Source of the DNA: Streptomyces sp. NRRL S-31
GTDB taxonomy: Bacteria > Actinomycetota > Actinomycetes > Streptomycetales > Streptomycetaceae
Length of the DNA: 64,000 nt
Assembly (NCBI RefSeq): GCF_000718775.1
Contig: NZ_JOCB01000052.1
Location: 1 to 64,000, forward strand
Direction of reading: 5' to 3'
The position numbers and the translations under genes were made by a program. Below, one piece after another: positions 33,120 through 40,782 of the stretch; the first letter of the stretch is position 1, and the number at the start of each line of letters is the position of its first letter. The notes below the pieces were generated by a model. That model had not been told where the DNA came from. It did no database searches and was given only the letters and a program-made list of their open reading frames with translations.

Positions 33120-33157
33120 TTGACAGAGCGGGAGTGCTAACTTAGGTAAACCTAACC
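33120..33157 (+). promoter_or_regulatory. Promoter with overlapping iron box (DmdR1/IdeR-type operator)
   Basis: TTGACA (33120-33125) and TTAGGT (33142-33147) with a 16-bp spacer form a promoter. The near-palindrome TTAGGTAAACCTAA (33142-33155) covers the -10 box and matches the TTAGG...CCTAA iron box bound by DmdR/IdeR repressors when iron is sufficient. It lies 20 bp before the siderophore-interacting protein gene. Confidence 0.85.
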
Positions 33158-33175
33158 AACCCGCAGGAGGCCGTC

Positions 33176-34024
33176 ATGGCAGAGCGCCCGGGACGAAAGC
33201 CGCGCAAGCCCCATACCGCTCAGGTGGTACGCACCGAACGGCTGACTCCGCACATGCAGCGTGTGGTGCTCGGCGGCCCGGGCCTCGCCGGATTCGCCGC
33301 GGACACCTGCACCGACCACTACGTGAAGCTGCTCTTCGGCGCCCTGGGCACCACCTACCCCGAGCCCTTCGACCTGGAGCGGATCCGCGCCGAGTTCCCG
33401 CGCGAGCAGTGGCCGGTCACCCGTACCTACACCGTGCGCGACTGGGACCCGGAGCGGCACGAGCTGACCCTGGACTTCGTGATCCACGGCGACGACGGCC
33501 TGGCCGGCCCGTGGGCCGCCCGGGCGCGGCCCGGCGAGACCGTGCGCTTCCTGGGCCCCGGCGGCGCCTACGCGCCCGACCCGGCGGCCGACTGGCATCT
33601 GCTCGCCGGTGACGAGAGCGCGCTGCCCGCGATCGCCCGGGCCCTGGAGACGCTGCCCGCCGGTGCCCGCGCGCACGCCTTCGTCGAGGTCTCCGGCCCC
33701 GAGGAGGAGCAGAAGATCGACGCCGGGGTGCGGGTGGTCTGGCTGCACCGCGGGGACCGCCCGGTCGGCGCGGCCCTGCTGGAGGCCGTGCGCGGGCTGG
33801 AGTTCCCGCCGGGCCGGCCGCATGTGTTCGTGCACGGCGAGGCGGGCTTCGTGAAGGAGCTGCGCCGGCTGCTGCGGGTCGAGCGGCAGATCCCGCGCGA
33901 GGACCTGTCGATCTCCGGCTACTGGCGCCAGGGCCACAACGAGGACGGCTGGCAGGCGTCCAAGCGGGAGTGGAACGCCCGGATCGAGGCCGAGCAGGAG
34001 GGCGGCGCGGCGGCCGCGGCCTGA
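33176..34024 (+). CDS. Siderophore-interacting protein (ferric-siderophore reductase, ViuB-like)
   Basis: 282 aa with GCAGGAGG upstream of ATG 33176. An FAD-binding barrel carries TRTYTVRDWDPERHELTLDFVIHG (RxYT motif) and PWAARARPGETVRFLGPGG. The NAD(P)-binding half has WHLLAGDESALPAIARALETLP, FVEVSGPEEEQ, VHGEAGFVKELRRLL and the C-terminal SISGYWRQGHNEDGWQASKREW, the family fingerprint. It reduces Fe(III)-siderophores in the cytoplasm to free iron. The iron box directly upstream implies induction under iron limitation. Confidence 0.93.
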   Translation: MAERPGRKPRKPHTAQVVRTERLTPHMQRVVLGGPGLAGFAADTCTDHYVKLLFGALGTTYPEPFDLERIRAEFPREQWPVTRTYTVRDWDPERHELTLDFVIHGDDGLAGPWAARARPGETVRFLGPGGAYAPDPAADWHLLAGDESALPAIARALETLPAGARAHAFVEVSGPEEEQKIDAGVRVVWLHRGDRPVGAALLEAVRGLEFPPGRPHVFVHGEAGFVKELRRLLRVERQIPREDLSISGYWRQGHNEDGWQASKREWNARIEAEQEGGAAAAA

Positions 34025-34082
34025 ACGGCCCGGGTGGCGGCACCCCCGGCGGTGCCGCCGTCCGCGCGACCCGCCCGGACCG

Positions 34083-34685
34083 TCACCGCGCGCCGGGTTC
34101 GGCCCGGTCGCCCCGGATGCGCGCGTGCAGGTGCATGTCGTGCCAGCCGTCCCGGTGCAGGTGCGCGCTGCGCTTGGTGCCCTCCAGGGCGAAGCCCGCC
34201 TTGCCCGCGACCCGGCAGGACGCCGGGTTGACGGTGGAGTGGAACAGTTCCAGGCGGTGGAAGCCGATCTCCTCGAAGGCCCAGCGGGACAGCGCGGAGG
34301 CGGCCCGGGCCGCGACGCCCCGGCCCCGGGACCGCGCCACCGTCCAGTACGCGACCTCGGCGACGCCCTCGCCGAGCAGCATCCGGCGCAGCGCCACCCG
34401 GCCGCGCAGCTCGTCTGTCCGCTCGTCCGCGACGGCCCACTGGGCCTCCTCCTCCCCCGCCCACGCCGCCCGCCAGAGCGTGATCCAGCCGGCTGCCTCC
34501 TCCTCGGAGTCACAGCTCCTGATGTGCCACTGGTGCATCGCGGGGTCCTGGAAGGCGGCGTGCACGGCCGGCGCGTCCTCGGCCCGCCAGGGACGCAGGA
34601 CCAGGCCGTCACCGGCGGGGAGGACGGGCTGCGGGACACGGGCGAGGACGCCGGAGGTCAGCACCGGACTGGTGAGGTAGGGCAT
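34083..34685 (-). CDS. GNAT-family N-acetyltransferase (RimJ/RimL-like)
   Basis: 200 aa from ATG 34685 (MPYLTSPVLTSGVL), with GGCAGG nine bases upstream. The GNAT core runs from GLVLRPWRAEDAPAVHAAFQDP to VAYWTVARSRGRGVAARAASALSRWAFEEIGFHRLELFHSTVNPASCRVAGKAGFALEGTKR. It includes the Q/RxxGxA-type acetyl-CoA loop (SRGRGVAA) and the NxxS motif. It acetylates a protein N-terminus or small molecule; the target is unknown. It is convergent with the siderophore gene and divergent from the pseudouridine synthase. Confidence 0.85.
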   Translation of the reverse strand: MPYLTSPVLTSGVLARVPQPVLPAGDGLVLRPWRAEDAPAVHAAFQDPAMHQWHIRSCDSEEEAAGWITLWRAAWAGEEEAQWAVADERTDELRGRVALRRMLLGEGVAEVAYWTVARSRGRGVAARAASALSRWAFEEIGFHRLELFHSTVNPASCRVAGKAGFALEGTKRSAHLHRDGWHDMHLHARIRGDRAEPGAR

Positions 34686-34772
34686 GGTCCGCATCCTGCC
34701 GGGTGCGGACCGCGCGGCGCACCGTTTCCCGGCCGCCGGCCGGGTGACCGCGCCCCCGTACCCTTGACCCCG

Positions 34773-35741
34773 ATGAGTCGCCGTACACCGCCCCCGCCCG
34801 CCCCGCTCCCGCAACGCCACGGGGTGGATCCCGTACGGGTGCGGCTGCCCGTGGACGGGGCGTGGGCCACCGTGCGCGAGCACCTGGTGGAGCGGCTGAC
34901 GGGGGCCGGGCCCGGGACGGTCGAGTCGATGTTCGCCGCGGGGCTGGTGGTCGGCGCGGACGGGCGGGCCGTACCGCCGGACGCGCCCTACCGGCCGGGG
35001 ATGTTCGTCTGGTTCCACCGCGAGCTGCCCGCGGAGGTGCCGGTGCCGTTCCCGGTGCGGGTGGTGTACCGGGACGAGCACATCGTGGTGGCCGACAAGC
35101 CGCACTTCCTGGCCACCACCCCGCGCGGCACGCACATCGCCCAGACCGCGCTGGCCCGGCTCCGGCACGAGCTGGGCGTCCCGACGCTGACGGCGGCCCA
35201 CCGGCTGGACCGGCTCACCGCCGGACTGGTGCTGTTCACGGTACGGCCGGAGGAACGCGGCGCGTACCAGACGCTGTTCCGGGACCGGCGGGTGCGCAAG
35301 GAGTACGAGGCCGTCGCGCCGTACGATCCCGCGCTCGCCCTGCCCCGGACCGTGCGCAGCAGGATCGTGAAGGAGCGCGGGGTGCCGGCCGCCCGGGAGG
35401 TCGCGGGCGAGCCGAACGCCGAGACCCGGGTGGAGGCGGCCGGGCACCGGGCCGGACTGGGCCGGTACCGGCTCGTCCCGGCGACCGGCCAGACCCACCA
35501 GCTGCGCGTGCACCTGACCGCGCTGGGCGTGCCCATCCTCGGCGATCCGCTGTACCCGGAGGTGACCGCCCCGGTCCCGCCCGGCGACTTCCGGCGCCCC
35601 CTGCAACTGCTCGCCCGCCGCCTGGCCTTCACGGACCCGGTCACCGGCGTGGAGCACACGTTCACCAGCACCCGCCGGCTGCTCGCCTGGACGTCGTACG
35701 CCGACTGGGCCGACGGGCCCGGAGCGGAACCGGCCGGCTGA
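34773..35741 (+). CDS. RluA-family pseudouridine synthase
   Basis: 322 aa. The catalytic Asp146 lies in AAHRLDRLTAGLVLF. VVYRDEHIVVADKPHFLATTPRG starts the catalytic domain and GRYRLVPATGQTHQLRVHLTALGVPILGDPLYP is the C-terminal RluA signature. It converts uridine to pseudouridine in rRNA or tRNA; the exact position is not known. ATG 34773 has no ribosome site but a TACCCT box eight bases upstream, suggesting a leaderless mRNA. Confidence 0.9.
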   Translation: MSRRTPPPPAPLPQRHGVDPVRVRLPVDGAWATVREHLVERLTGAGPGTVESMFAAGLVVGADGRAVPPDAPYRPGMFVWFHRELPAEVPVPFPVRVVYRDEHIVVADKPHFLATTPRGTHIAQTALARLRHELGVPTLTAAHRLDRLTAGLVLFTVRPEERGAYQTLFRDRRVRKEYEAVAPYDPALALPRTVRSRIVKERGVPAAREVAGEPNAETRVEAAGHRAGLGRYRLVPATGQTHQLRVHLTALGVPILGDPLYPEVTAPVPPGDFRRPLQLLARRLAFTDPVTGVEHTFTSTRRLLAWTSYADWADGPGAEPAG

Positions 35742-35797
35742 GCCCGCCGCCGAGGACGGCCGGCCCCACCGGTGCCCGCAGCGAGCCGTCCGAGGGG

Positions 35798-37279
35798 TCA
35801 GTCGCCGCGCCACCAGCGCAGTACCCGCTGCCACACGCCCTGGGGGCGGGGTGGTTCCGGGGCCGGCGGGACCGGCCGCGGGGCGGGGACCGGCTGGGGC
35901 GGCTGGGGCCGGGTGGCCGGGGCCGGGTCGCTGCTCAGGGTGCCGACCTGCCAGTTGGAGCGCTGCGGCGGGACGGGCAGGGCGCGCGGCGGCAGATCGA
36001 CGTCCTGCTGCGGCTTCGGTTCGAAACGCACCGGCAGGGCCACCAGGTGCCGGGAGGCGATGGACGACCGCCAGCGCAGGTCCTCCTCGGCGCAGTCGAG
36101 CCGGATGTCGGACAGCCGGGTGAGCAGCGCGTCGACGCCGACGTCGGCGATGGCGCGGCCGATGTCCTGGCCGGGGCACTCGTGCGGGCCGCCGCCGAAG
36201 GCGAGATGGGAGCGGTTGCCCTGCATGCTCGCCGACGGATCGGGCCGTACCCGCGGGTCGACGTTGCCCGGGGCGGGCGCGAACAGCAGCCCGTCGCCCT
36301 TGGCGATGCGCCGGCCGCCCAGCTCGGTGTCCTGCTTGGCGAAGTAGCCGAAGACCGTGCTGAACGGCGGTTCGTCCCACAGGGACTGCTCGATCGCCTC
36401 CGGCACCGTCATCTGGCCGCCGTTGAGCTGGGCCCGGAAGCCCGGCTCGGTGAGGACCATGCGCAGCGCGTTGGCGAGGAGGTTGGCGGTGGCCTCGTAG
36501 GCCGCGAAGAGGACGAGCCGCAGGTGTTCGCGGACCTCGTCGTCGCTGAGCCCGGCCGGGTGGGCGACGAGGTGGCTGGTGAAGTCGTCCTCGGGCCGGG
36601 CCCGCCGCCGGGCGGTGAGCCGGCTGAGCGCGTCCATGACGTACCGATGGCTCTGGATGGCGGTCTCGGTGCCCTTGAGCGCGTCCCGCGCGGCCTGCAC
36701 CATCCGGTCGTCGTACTCCTCGGGCATGCCGAGGACCTCGCACATCACGGCCATCGGCAGGTGCTCGGCGAACTGGCGGACCAGGTCGGCCCGGCCCCGC
36801 TCGCAGAAGCCGTTGACCAGGGCCTGGGTGTGCCGTCCGATGTGCCGGCGGACGCTGCGGTGGTCGATGGTGGCCATGGCCGCGGTGACCGCGTCCCGCA
36901 GCCGCTCGTGCTCGTCGCCCTCGGCGTGGGAGCAGATGGGCTGCCAGGCGATGTGCGGCATCAGCGGGTGGTCGGGCTTGACCATGCCCTCCTTGAGCGG
37001 GGTCCAGATCCGGCTGTCCCGGGTGTACTGCGAGGGGCTGCGCACCAGTTGCAGGTTCTCGGCGTGCCCGAGCACCACCCACATCGGTACGTCGTCGTGG
37101 AGCAGCACGGGCGCCACGGGGCCGTGCTCCTCGCGCAGGCGGTCGTAGAGGTCGTCGAGGTCCTCGGCCTCGGGGCCGTAGAGCCGGTGCGGTCCTGCGG
37201 GGCCGAGGCTGTGGGCCGGACAGCCCGGCGGCGGGGAGGCGGGGCCGGTGCCGGTCAGGGAGGGGGTTTCAGACGTCAC
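35798..37279 (-). CDS. rarE: Conservon cytochrome P450 (CvnE9/RarE-like, CYP157-type)
   Basis: 493 aa. The haem loop HLAFGGGPHECPGQDIGRA supplies the thiolate Cys368, and the I-helix is LVLFAAYEATANLLANAL. The K-helix, where nearly all P450s have ExxR, reads EQSLW (residues 297-301, bases 36391-36377), the change described for the CYP157 family. A proline-rich tail of about 90 residues follows the fold. It is last gene of the conservon, 43 bp after the GTPase gene. Reaction and substrate are unknown. Its redox partner is not encoded in the operon; a ferredoxin gene at 59872 is distant. Confidence 0.9.
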   Translation of the reverse strand: MTSETPSLTGTGPASPPPGCPAHSLGPAGPHRLYGPEAEDLDDLYDRLREEHGPVAPVLLHDDVPMWVVLGHAENLQLVRSPSQYTRDSRIWTPLKEGMVKPDHPLMPHIAWQPICSHAEGDEHERLRDAVTAAMATIDHRSVRRHIGRHTQALVNGFCERGRADLVRQFAEHLPMAVMCEVLGMPEEYDDRMVQAARDALKGTETAIQSHRYVMDALSRLTARRRARPEDDFTSHLVAHPAGLSDDEVREHLRLVLFAAYEATANLLANALRMVLTEPGFRAQLNGGQMTVPEAIEQSLWDEPPFSTVFGYFAKQDTELGGRRIAKGDGLLFAPAPGNVDPRVRPDPSASMQGNRSHLAFGGGPHECPGQDIGRAIADVGVDALLTRLSDIRLDCAEEDLRWRSSIASRHLVALPVRFEPKPQQDVDLPPRALPVPPQRSNWQVGTLSSDPAPATRPQPPQPVPAPRPVPPAPEPPRPQGVWQRVLRWWRGD

Positions 37280-37322
37280 GGTGTCGCTCCGGAACGGATG
37301 GGAGGGGGCGGTCGGCGGCGGA

Positions 37323-37943
37323 TCAGGTGAGGGCGCCGGACAGGGCGACCGAGTGCAGGAAGCGCACGAGGGTCAGCAGCACGTCCTTGCTGGAGGCCCG
37401 GCGGCGCACGTCGCACTCGACGATCGGGACGTCCGGGGGCAGGTCCAGGGCGGTGCGCAGTTCCTCGACCGGGTAATGGGGGGCGTCCGGGAAGGAGTTG
37501 ACGGCGACGACGAAGGGCACGCCGCGTTCCTCCAGCCGGCCCATGACGTCGAAGCTGACCTCCAGGCGCCGGGTGTCGACCAGGACGACCGCGCCGAGGG
37601 CGCCTTCGAACAGGCCGTTCCACAGGAACCAGAAGCGCTCCTGGCCGGGTGTGCCGAAGAGGTAGAGCACCAGTTCGCCGGTGATGCTGATGCGGCCGAA
37701 GTCCATGGCCACGGTGGTGGCCGTCTTGGACTCGGAACCGTAGTCGTCGTCCACGCCGATCCCGGCCTGCGTCATGGTCTCCTCGGTGGTCAGCGGCCTG
37801 ATCTCGCTGACGGAGCCGACCATGGTGGTCTTGCCGACGCCGAAGCCGCCCACGATCACGATCTTCGCCGCCGCCTGGGCGGTGTGCGGCAGATGGTCCT
37901 CGGAGCGGGGGCCGGGGAGCGCGTCAGAGCCGTTGAAGTCCAT
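37323..37943 (-). CDS. rarD: Conservon Ras-like GTPase (CvnD9/RarD-like)
   Basis: 206 aa. G1 loop IVIVGGFGVGKTTMVG, switch region ETMTQAGIGVDDDYG, G3 LYLFGTPGQERFWFLWNG, and the NKxD position reads VAVNSFPDA. It belongs to the small MglA-like prokaryotic GTPases that bind the roadblock protein CvnB. It overlaps cvnC by 20 bp. In S. coelicolor the rar conservon genes are required to keep normal timing of aerial growth and antibiotic production. Confidence 0.93.
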   Translation of the reverse strand: MDFNGSDALPGPRSEDHLPHTAQAAAKIVIVGGFGVGKTTMVGSVSEIRPLTTEETMTQAGIGVDDDYGSESKTATTVAMDFGRISITGELVLYLFGTPGQERFWFLWNGLFEGALGAVVLVDTRRLEVSFDVMGRLEERGVPFVVAVNSFPDAPHYPVEELRTALDLPPDVPIVECDVRRRASSKDVLLTLVRFLHSVALSGALT

Positions 37944-38334
37944 GCATCACCGCTTCGAGGAGGGAACGGTCGGGTACCGCCTGGCGGACGATCGGGGCGC
38001 GCGTCCGCACCAGCTCCGCCGTGATCAGCTCGGTGATCAGTACGGTCATCGCGCTGAACGGCAGTCGGAGATAGGCCGAGAGCTCCGCCATGGACAGCGG
38101 GGCCGTGCACAGCCGGAGCACGGCCGCCGCCTCCGGTGAGGCGGACACCGGGGGCGCGGAGCGCGCCACGACCAGGGTCACCAGGTCGAGGTCCGCGCGC
38201 CCGCCGTCCACCGGTCCGGCGATCGTGTAGAGCCGTTCGGGGTTCCCCGGTCTGCCCTCGCCGCCCGCCGGTTTCGCCGGAGGCGGGGGCGGCTGCTGGC
38301 GGGGCGGGCGCCGTCTGCGTCGGGGGGGTGTCAT
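37924..38334 (-). CDS. rarC: Conservon DUF742 protein (CvnC9/RarC-like)
   Basis: 136 aa. A basic Pro-rich start (TPPRRRRRPPRQQPPPPP) precedes the DUF742 core GRPGNPERLYTIAGPVDGGRADLDLVTLVVAR...LRLCTAPLSMAELSAYLRLPFSAMTVLITELITAELV, which looks like a winged helix. It interacts with the kinase-like and roadblock partners at the membrane. Overlaps cvnB by four bases and cvnD by twenty. Confidence 0.92.
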   Translation of the reverse strand: MTPPRRRRRPPRQQPPPPPAKPAGGEGRPGNPERLYTIAGPVDGGRADLDLVTLVVARSAPPVSASPEAAAVLRLCTAPLSMAELSAYLRLPFSAMTVLITELITAELVRTRAPIVRQAVPDRSLLEAVMHGLQRL

Positions 38335-38735
38335 ACGGCCTGCCCGTTCCGCCGGGGCGGAGTGGTGAGGTGGGAGCCGATCCGGACGACGAGGTCGCGC
38401 ATCATGCCGCTCATCCGGCCGGGTTCGCAGGTCACGTCGGCGAGGACGGCGAGGTAGGCGTTGGCGCCGGCGTTCATGAGGTAGAAGTAGCCGCCCTCGA
38501 TCTCGAAGACCACGAGCTTCATGTCGCCGGCGCCCGGCAGTTCCTGGATGATGGCGCCGGCCAGGCTCTGCACGCCCGCGCAGGCGGCGGCCACCCGGTC
38601 GGCGGCGTCGGGGTCGCCGCCGTAGCGGGCGATGCGCAGTCCGTCCGCGGAGAGGACCACGATCATCTCGATGCCCGGGACGCCGTCGTTCAGCTGCTTG
38701 AGCAGCCAGTCCAGGTTGCCTCGCTGCTGGATCAC
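38331..38735 (-). CDS. rarB: Conservon roadblock/LC7 protein (CvnB9/RarB-like)
   Basis: 134 aa. LDWLLKQLNDGVPGIEMIVVLSADGLRIARYG...VAAACAGVQSLAGAIIQELPGAGDMKLVVFEIEGGYFYLMNAGANAYLAVLAD is a typical roadblock/LC7 fold. It likely acts as regulator or GAP of the CvnD GTPase. Four-base overlaps on both sides (ATGA type) with cvnA and cvnC. Confidence 0.94.
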   Translation of the reverse strand: MIQQRGNLDWLLKQLNDGVPGIEMIVVLSADGLRIARYGGDPDAADRVAAACAGVQSLAGAIIQELPGAGDMKLVVFEIEGGYFYLMNAGANAYLAVLADVTCEPGRMSGMMRDLVVRIGSHLTTPPRRNGQAV

Positions 38736-40414
38736 TTGAGGTCCCCCTCGTCGTCGGCCTCGATGGCGCCCTCGGTGGCGGCCTGCGCGTATTCGGCCGG
38801 ATCTTTGAGCAGATGCAGGTACTTGGTGGGGTTTCGGGTGAAGTCGGTGAGTTCCGGGCCGGTGGCGTCCGGGGGCATGCCCTCCCGCAGGCCCTTCCAG
38901 AAGGCTTCGATCCCCGAGCCGATCGGCCGGTCCATGAGCTTCCTGCGCTCGGGGTCGATCTCGGGCTCGGGCTCCGGTTCCGACCTGGTCTGGGACCAGA
39001 TGGTGGGCCTGCCCTCGCGCTCAGCGCGCTCGATGGCGGCCTGTTCGGCGATCCGTTGCGCGAGCGGGGTCTTCACCCGGCTGCGGCGCTGCGGCAGACC
39101 GCCCGCGGTCCACTCGGTGACCTCCGGGACGTCGTCCTCCAGGGAGATCCCGGCGGGGATCTTGGGGCTGGTGGGACGGCGCTTCTTGGGCGGGCGCTTC
39201 GGCCCCTCGACGGCGCCGAGTTCCGGTTTGGGGATACCGGTGGCGCCGATGCCGTGCGCGGCGCCGACGCCGGGCTCGGTGGTCGTCATGACGCGCGGCA
39301 CGACGAGGATCGCGCGGACACCGCCGTAGGCGGAGGAACGCAGCGAGACCTCCATGTCGAACTGCTTGCAGAGCCGGCCCACGACGGCCAGGCCGAGCCG
39401 CGGGTTCTCCCCGAGGTTGTCCGCGTCGTCGAGGTTGCGGGCGTCCTCGATCGCCTTCTCGATGCGGTTGCGGGACTCCTCGCTGAGGCTGACGCCCGCG
39501 TCCTCGATCTCGATGACGATGCCGGACTGCACCTCGGTGGCGGTGACGTGCACCTTGGTCGTCGGCGGCGAGTAGCGGGTGGCGTTGTCGAGGAGTTCGG
39601 CGGCGGCGTGCAGGACCGGTTCGACCGCGGTGCCCTTGATGTTGATGTTGACGATGGAGCTCAGCTCGATGCGGCGGTACTCCAGGATGCGGGACATCGC
39701 CCCGCGCAGCGTGCTGTAGAGGGAGACCGGCAGGGGCCACTGGCGGCCGGGGCGGCCGCCGCCGAGGACGGAGATGGTGTCGGCGAGGCGGCCGATCAGC
39801 GAGGTGCCGTGGTCGATGCGGAGCAGGTCGTCGAAGACCTCGGGGTTGCGCCCGTGGTCCTCCTCCATCTCGCGGAGTTCCTTGGCCTGCTGGTGGACGA
39901 TGGCCTGGACGCGGCGGGCGACGCTCACGAAGGAGCGCTCGGTGGCGTCGCGCATCGAGATCTCGCGGTCCGCGCCGCTCAGCGCGGTGCGCACCAGTTC
40001 GCGGTAGCCGTCGGGCAGCCCGCCGAGTTCGGGGTCCTCGTCGAAGATGTAGCGGACGGTGTCCCGGAGCGCCTCGCCGCGGCGCAGCCGGAGGAATCCG
40101 ATGGGCAGGACGTCGTGGACGAAGCGGTCCATCAGATGGTGGTGCGTGGCGATCCGCTGTTCCAGGTCTGCGACCTGCCGCGCGTGTTCGGCCTGCGCCG
40201 CGCGGAGCCGGCGGCCGCGGCGGGCCGCCTCCCCGGCCGTGCCGACGACCAGGAGCAGGGCCAGTGCCCCGCACACGCCGACGGCCGAGCGGGCCGAGGA
40301 CGGCACCAGGGCGACGGCGGCCCCGGCCGCGCCGGCCATCACTATGGCCGGCGGCAACAGCACGCGGGCATAGGACCGTTCACGACGGCCGGGAGGCTTC
40401 TGAACACTCACCAT
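38732..40414 (-). CDS. rarA: Conservon histidine-kinase-like membrane protein (CvnA9/RarA-like)
   Basis: 560 aa from ATG 40414, with AGAAGG upstream. Two hydrophobic segments (VLLPPAIVMAGAAGAAVALV and AVGVCGALALLLVVGTA) lie near the N-terminus, then a helical region (LMDRFVHDVLPIGFLRLRRGEALRDT) and an ATPase domain with the N-box AAELLDNATRYSPPTTKVHV, IEIEDAGVSLSEES and LGLAVVGRLCKQFDMEVSLRSS. The region before the ATPase domain has no classical H-box (HExxxP), as is usual for CvnA, so phosphotransfer is doubtful. A disordered C-terminal 180 residues follows. It heads the conservon operon. Confidence 0.94.
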   Translation of the reverse strand: MVSVQKPPGRRERSYARVLLPPAIVMAGAAGAAVALVPSSARSAVGVCGALALLLVVGTAGEAARRGRRLRAAQAEHARQVADLEQRIATHHHLMDRFVHDVLPIGFLRLRRGEALRDTVRYIFDEDPELGGLPDGYRELVRTALSGADREISMRDATERSFVSVARRVQAIVHQQAKELREMEEDHGRNPEVFDDLLRIDHGTSLIGRLADTISVLGGGRPGRQWPLPVSLYSTLRGAMSRILEYRRIELSSIVNINIKGTAVEPVLHAAAELLDNATRYSPPTTKVHVTATEVQSGIVIEIEDAGVSLSEESRNRIEKAIEDARNLDDADNLGENPRLGLAVVGRLCKQFDMEVSLRSSAYGGVRAILVVPRVMTTTEPGVGAAHGIGATGIPKPELGAVEGPKRPPKKRRPTSPKIPAGISLEDDVPEVTEWTAGGLPQRRSRVKTPLAQRIAEQAAIERAEREGRPTIWSQTRSEPEPEPEIDPERRKLMDRPIGSGIEAFWKGLREGMPPDATGPELTDFTRNPTKYLHLLKDPAEYAQAATEGAIEADDEGDLK

Positions 40415-40782
40415 GGATGCCTTCTGGGACGAATCGGCTGGGTGTCGGGGGAGCTTGCGGGGGGAAGATTCATGGAACTGTCGGGATGTACTTCATATCC
40501 GGGAACATACGCACGAATTGCCTCAACCCGGTGCGCTTCGGGCGAGCTTAGTCCGACCGGATCATCGCCGTGTCATCTTCGGCAAGCGCCTGAAATCAGC
40601 CCCGCGACAGGAGTACGCTCAACACCTTTCGCACACTGCGCACCCGTTCGAACACACTCCGTAATGGCGTACGGGTGTGCGAAAGCCCTTCACCGTGCGG
40701 AGTGAAAAAAGGACCGGGGCCGCACCCGAACGGGCGCGACCCCGGTTGCCCCGACGACCGCCTCACGCGGTCCGACGACGGT
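40415..40782. other. Intergenic region upstream of the conservon
   Basis: 368 bp with no gene. It holds the helicase terminator (40704-40747) and the conservon promoter region (40430-40680). It is locally AT-richer than its surroundings around 40480-40530, but I could not match a -35/-10 pair at correct spacing. Confidence 0.55.
40704..40747 (-). terminator. Intrinsic terminator after the helicase gene
   Basis: Arms 40713-40728 and 40731-40746 pair with two mismatches, and the minus strand then reads TTTTTT (40710-40705). It is a complete hairpin-plus-U-run terminator 36 nt beyond the helicase stop. Confidence 0.85.

Noticed and set aside
34686..37082. Upstream extension of the GNAT frame to 999 aa
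   Set aside because: The frame simply stays open through the pseudouridine synthase and P450 genes; GNAT similarity begins only at 34685.
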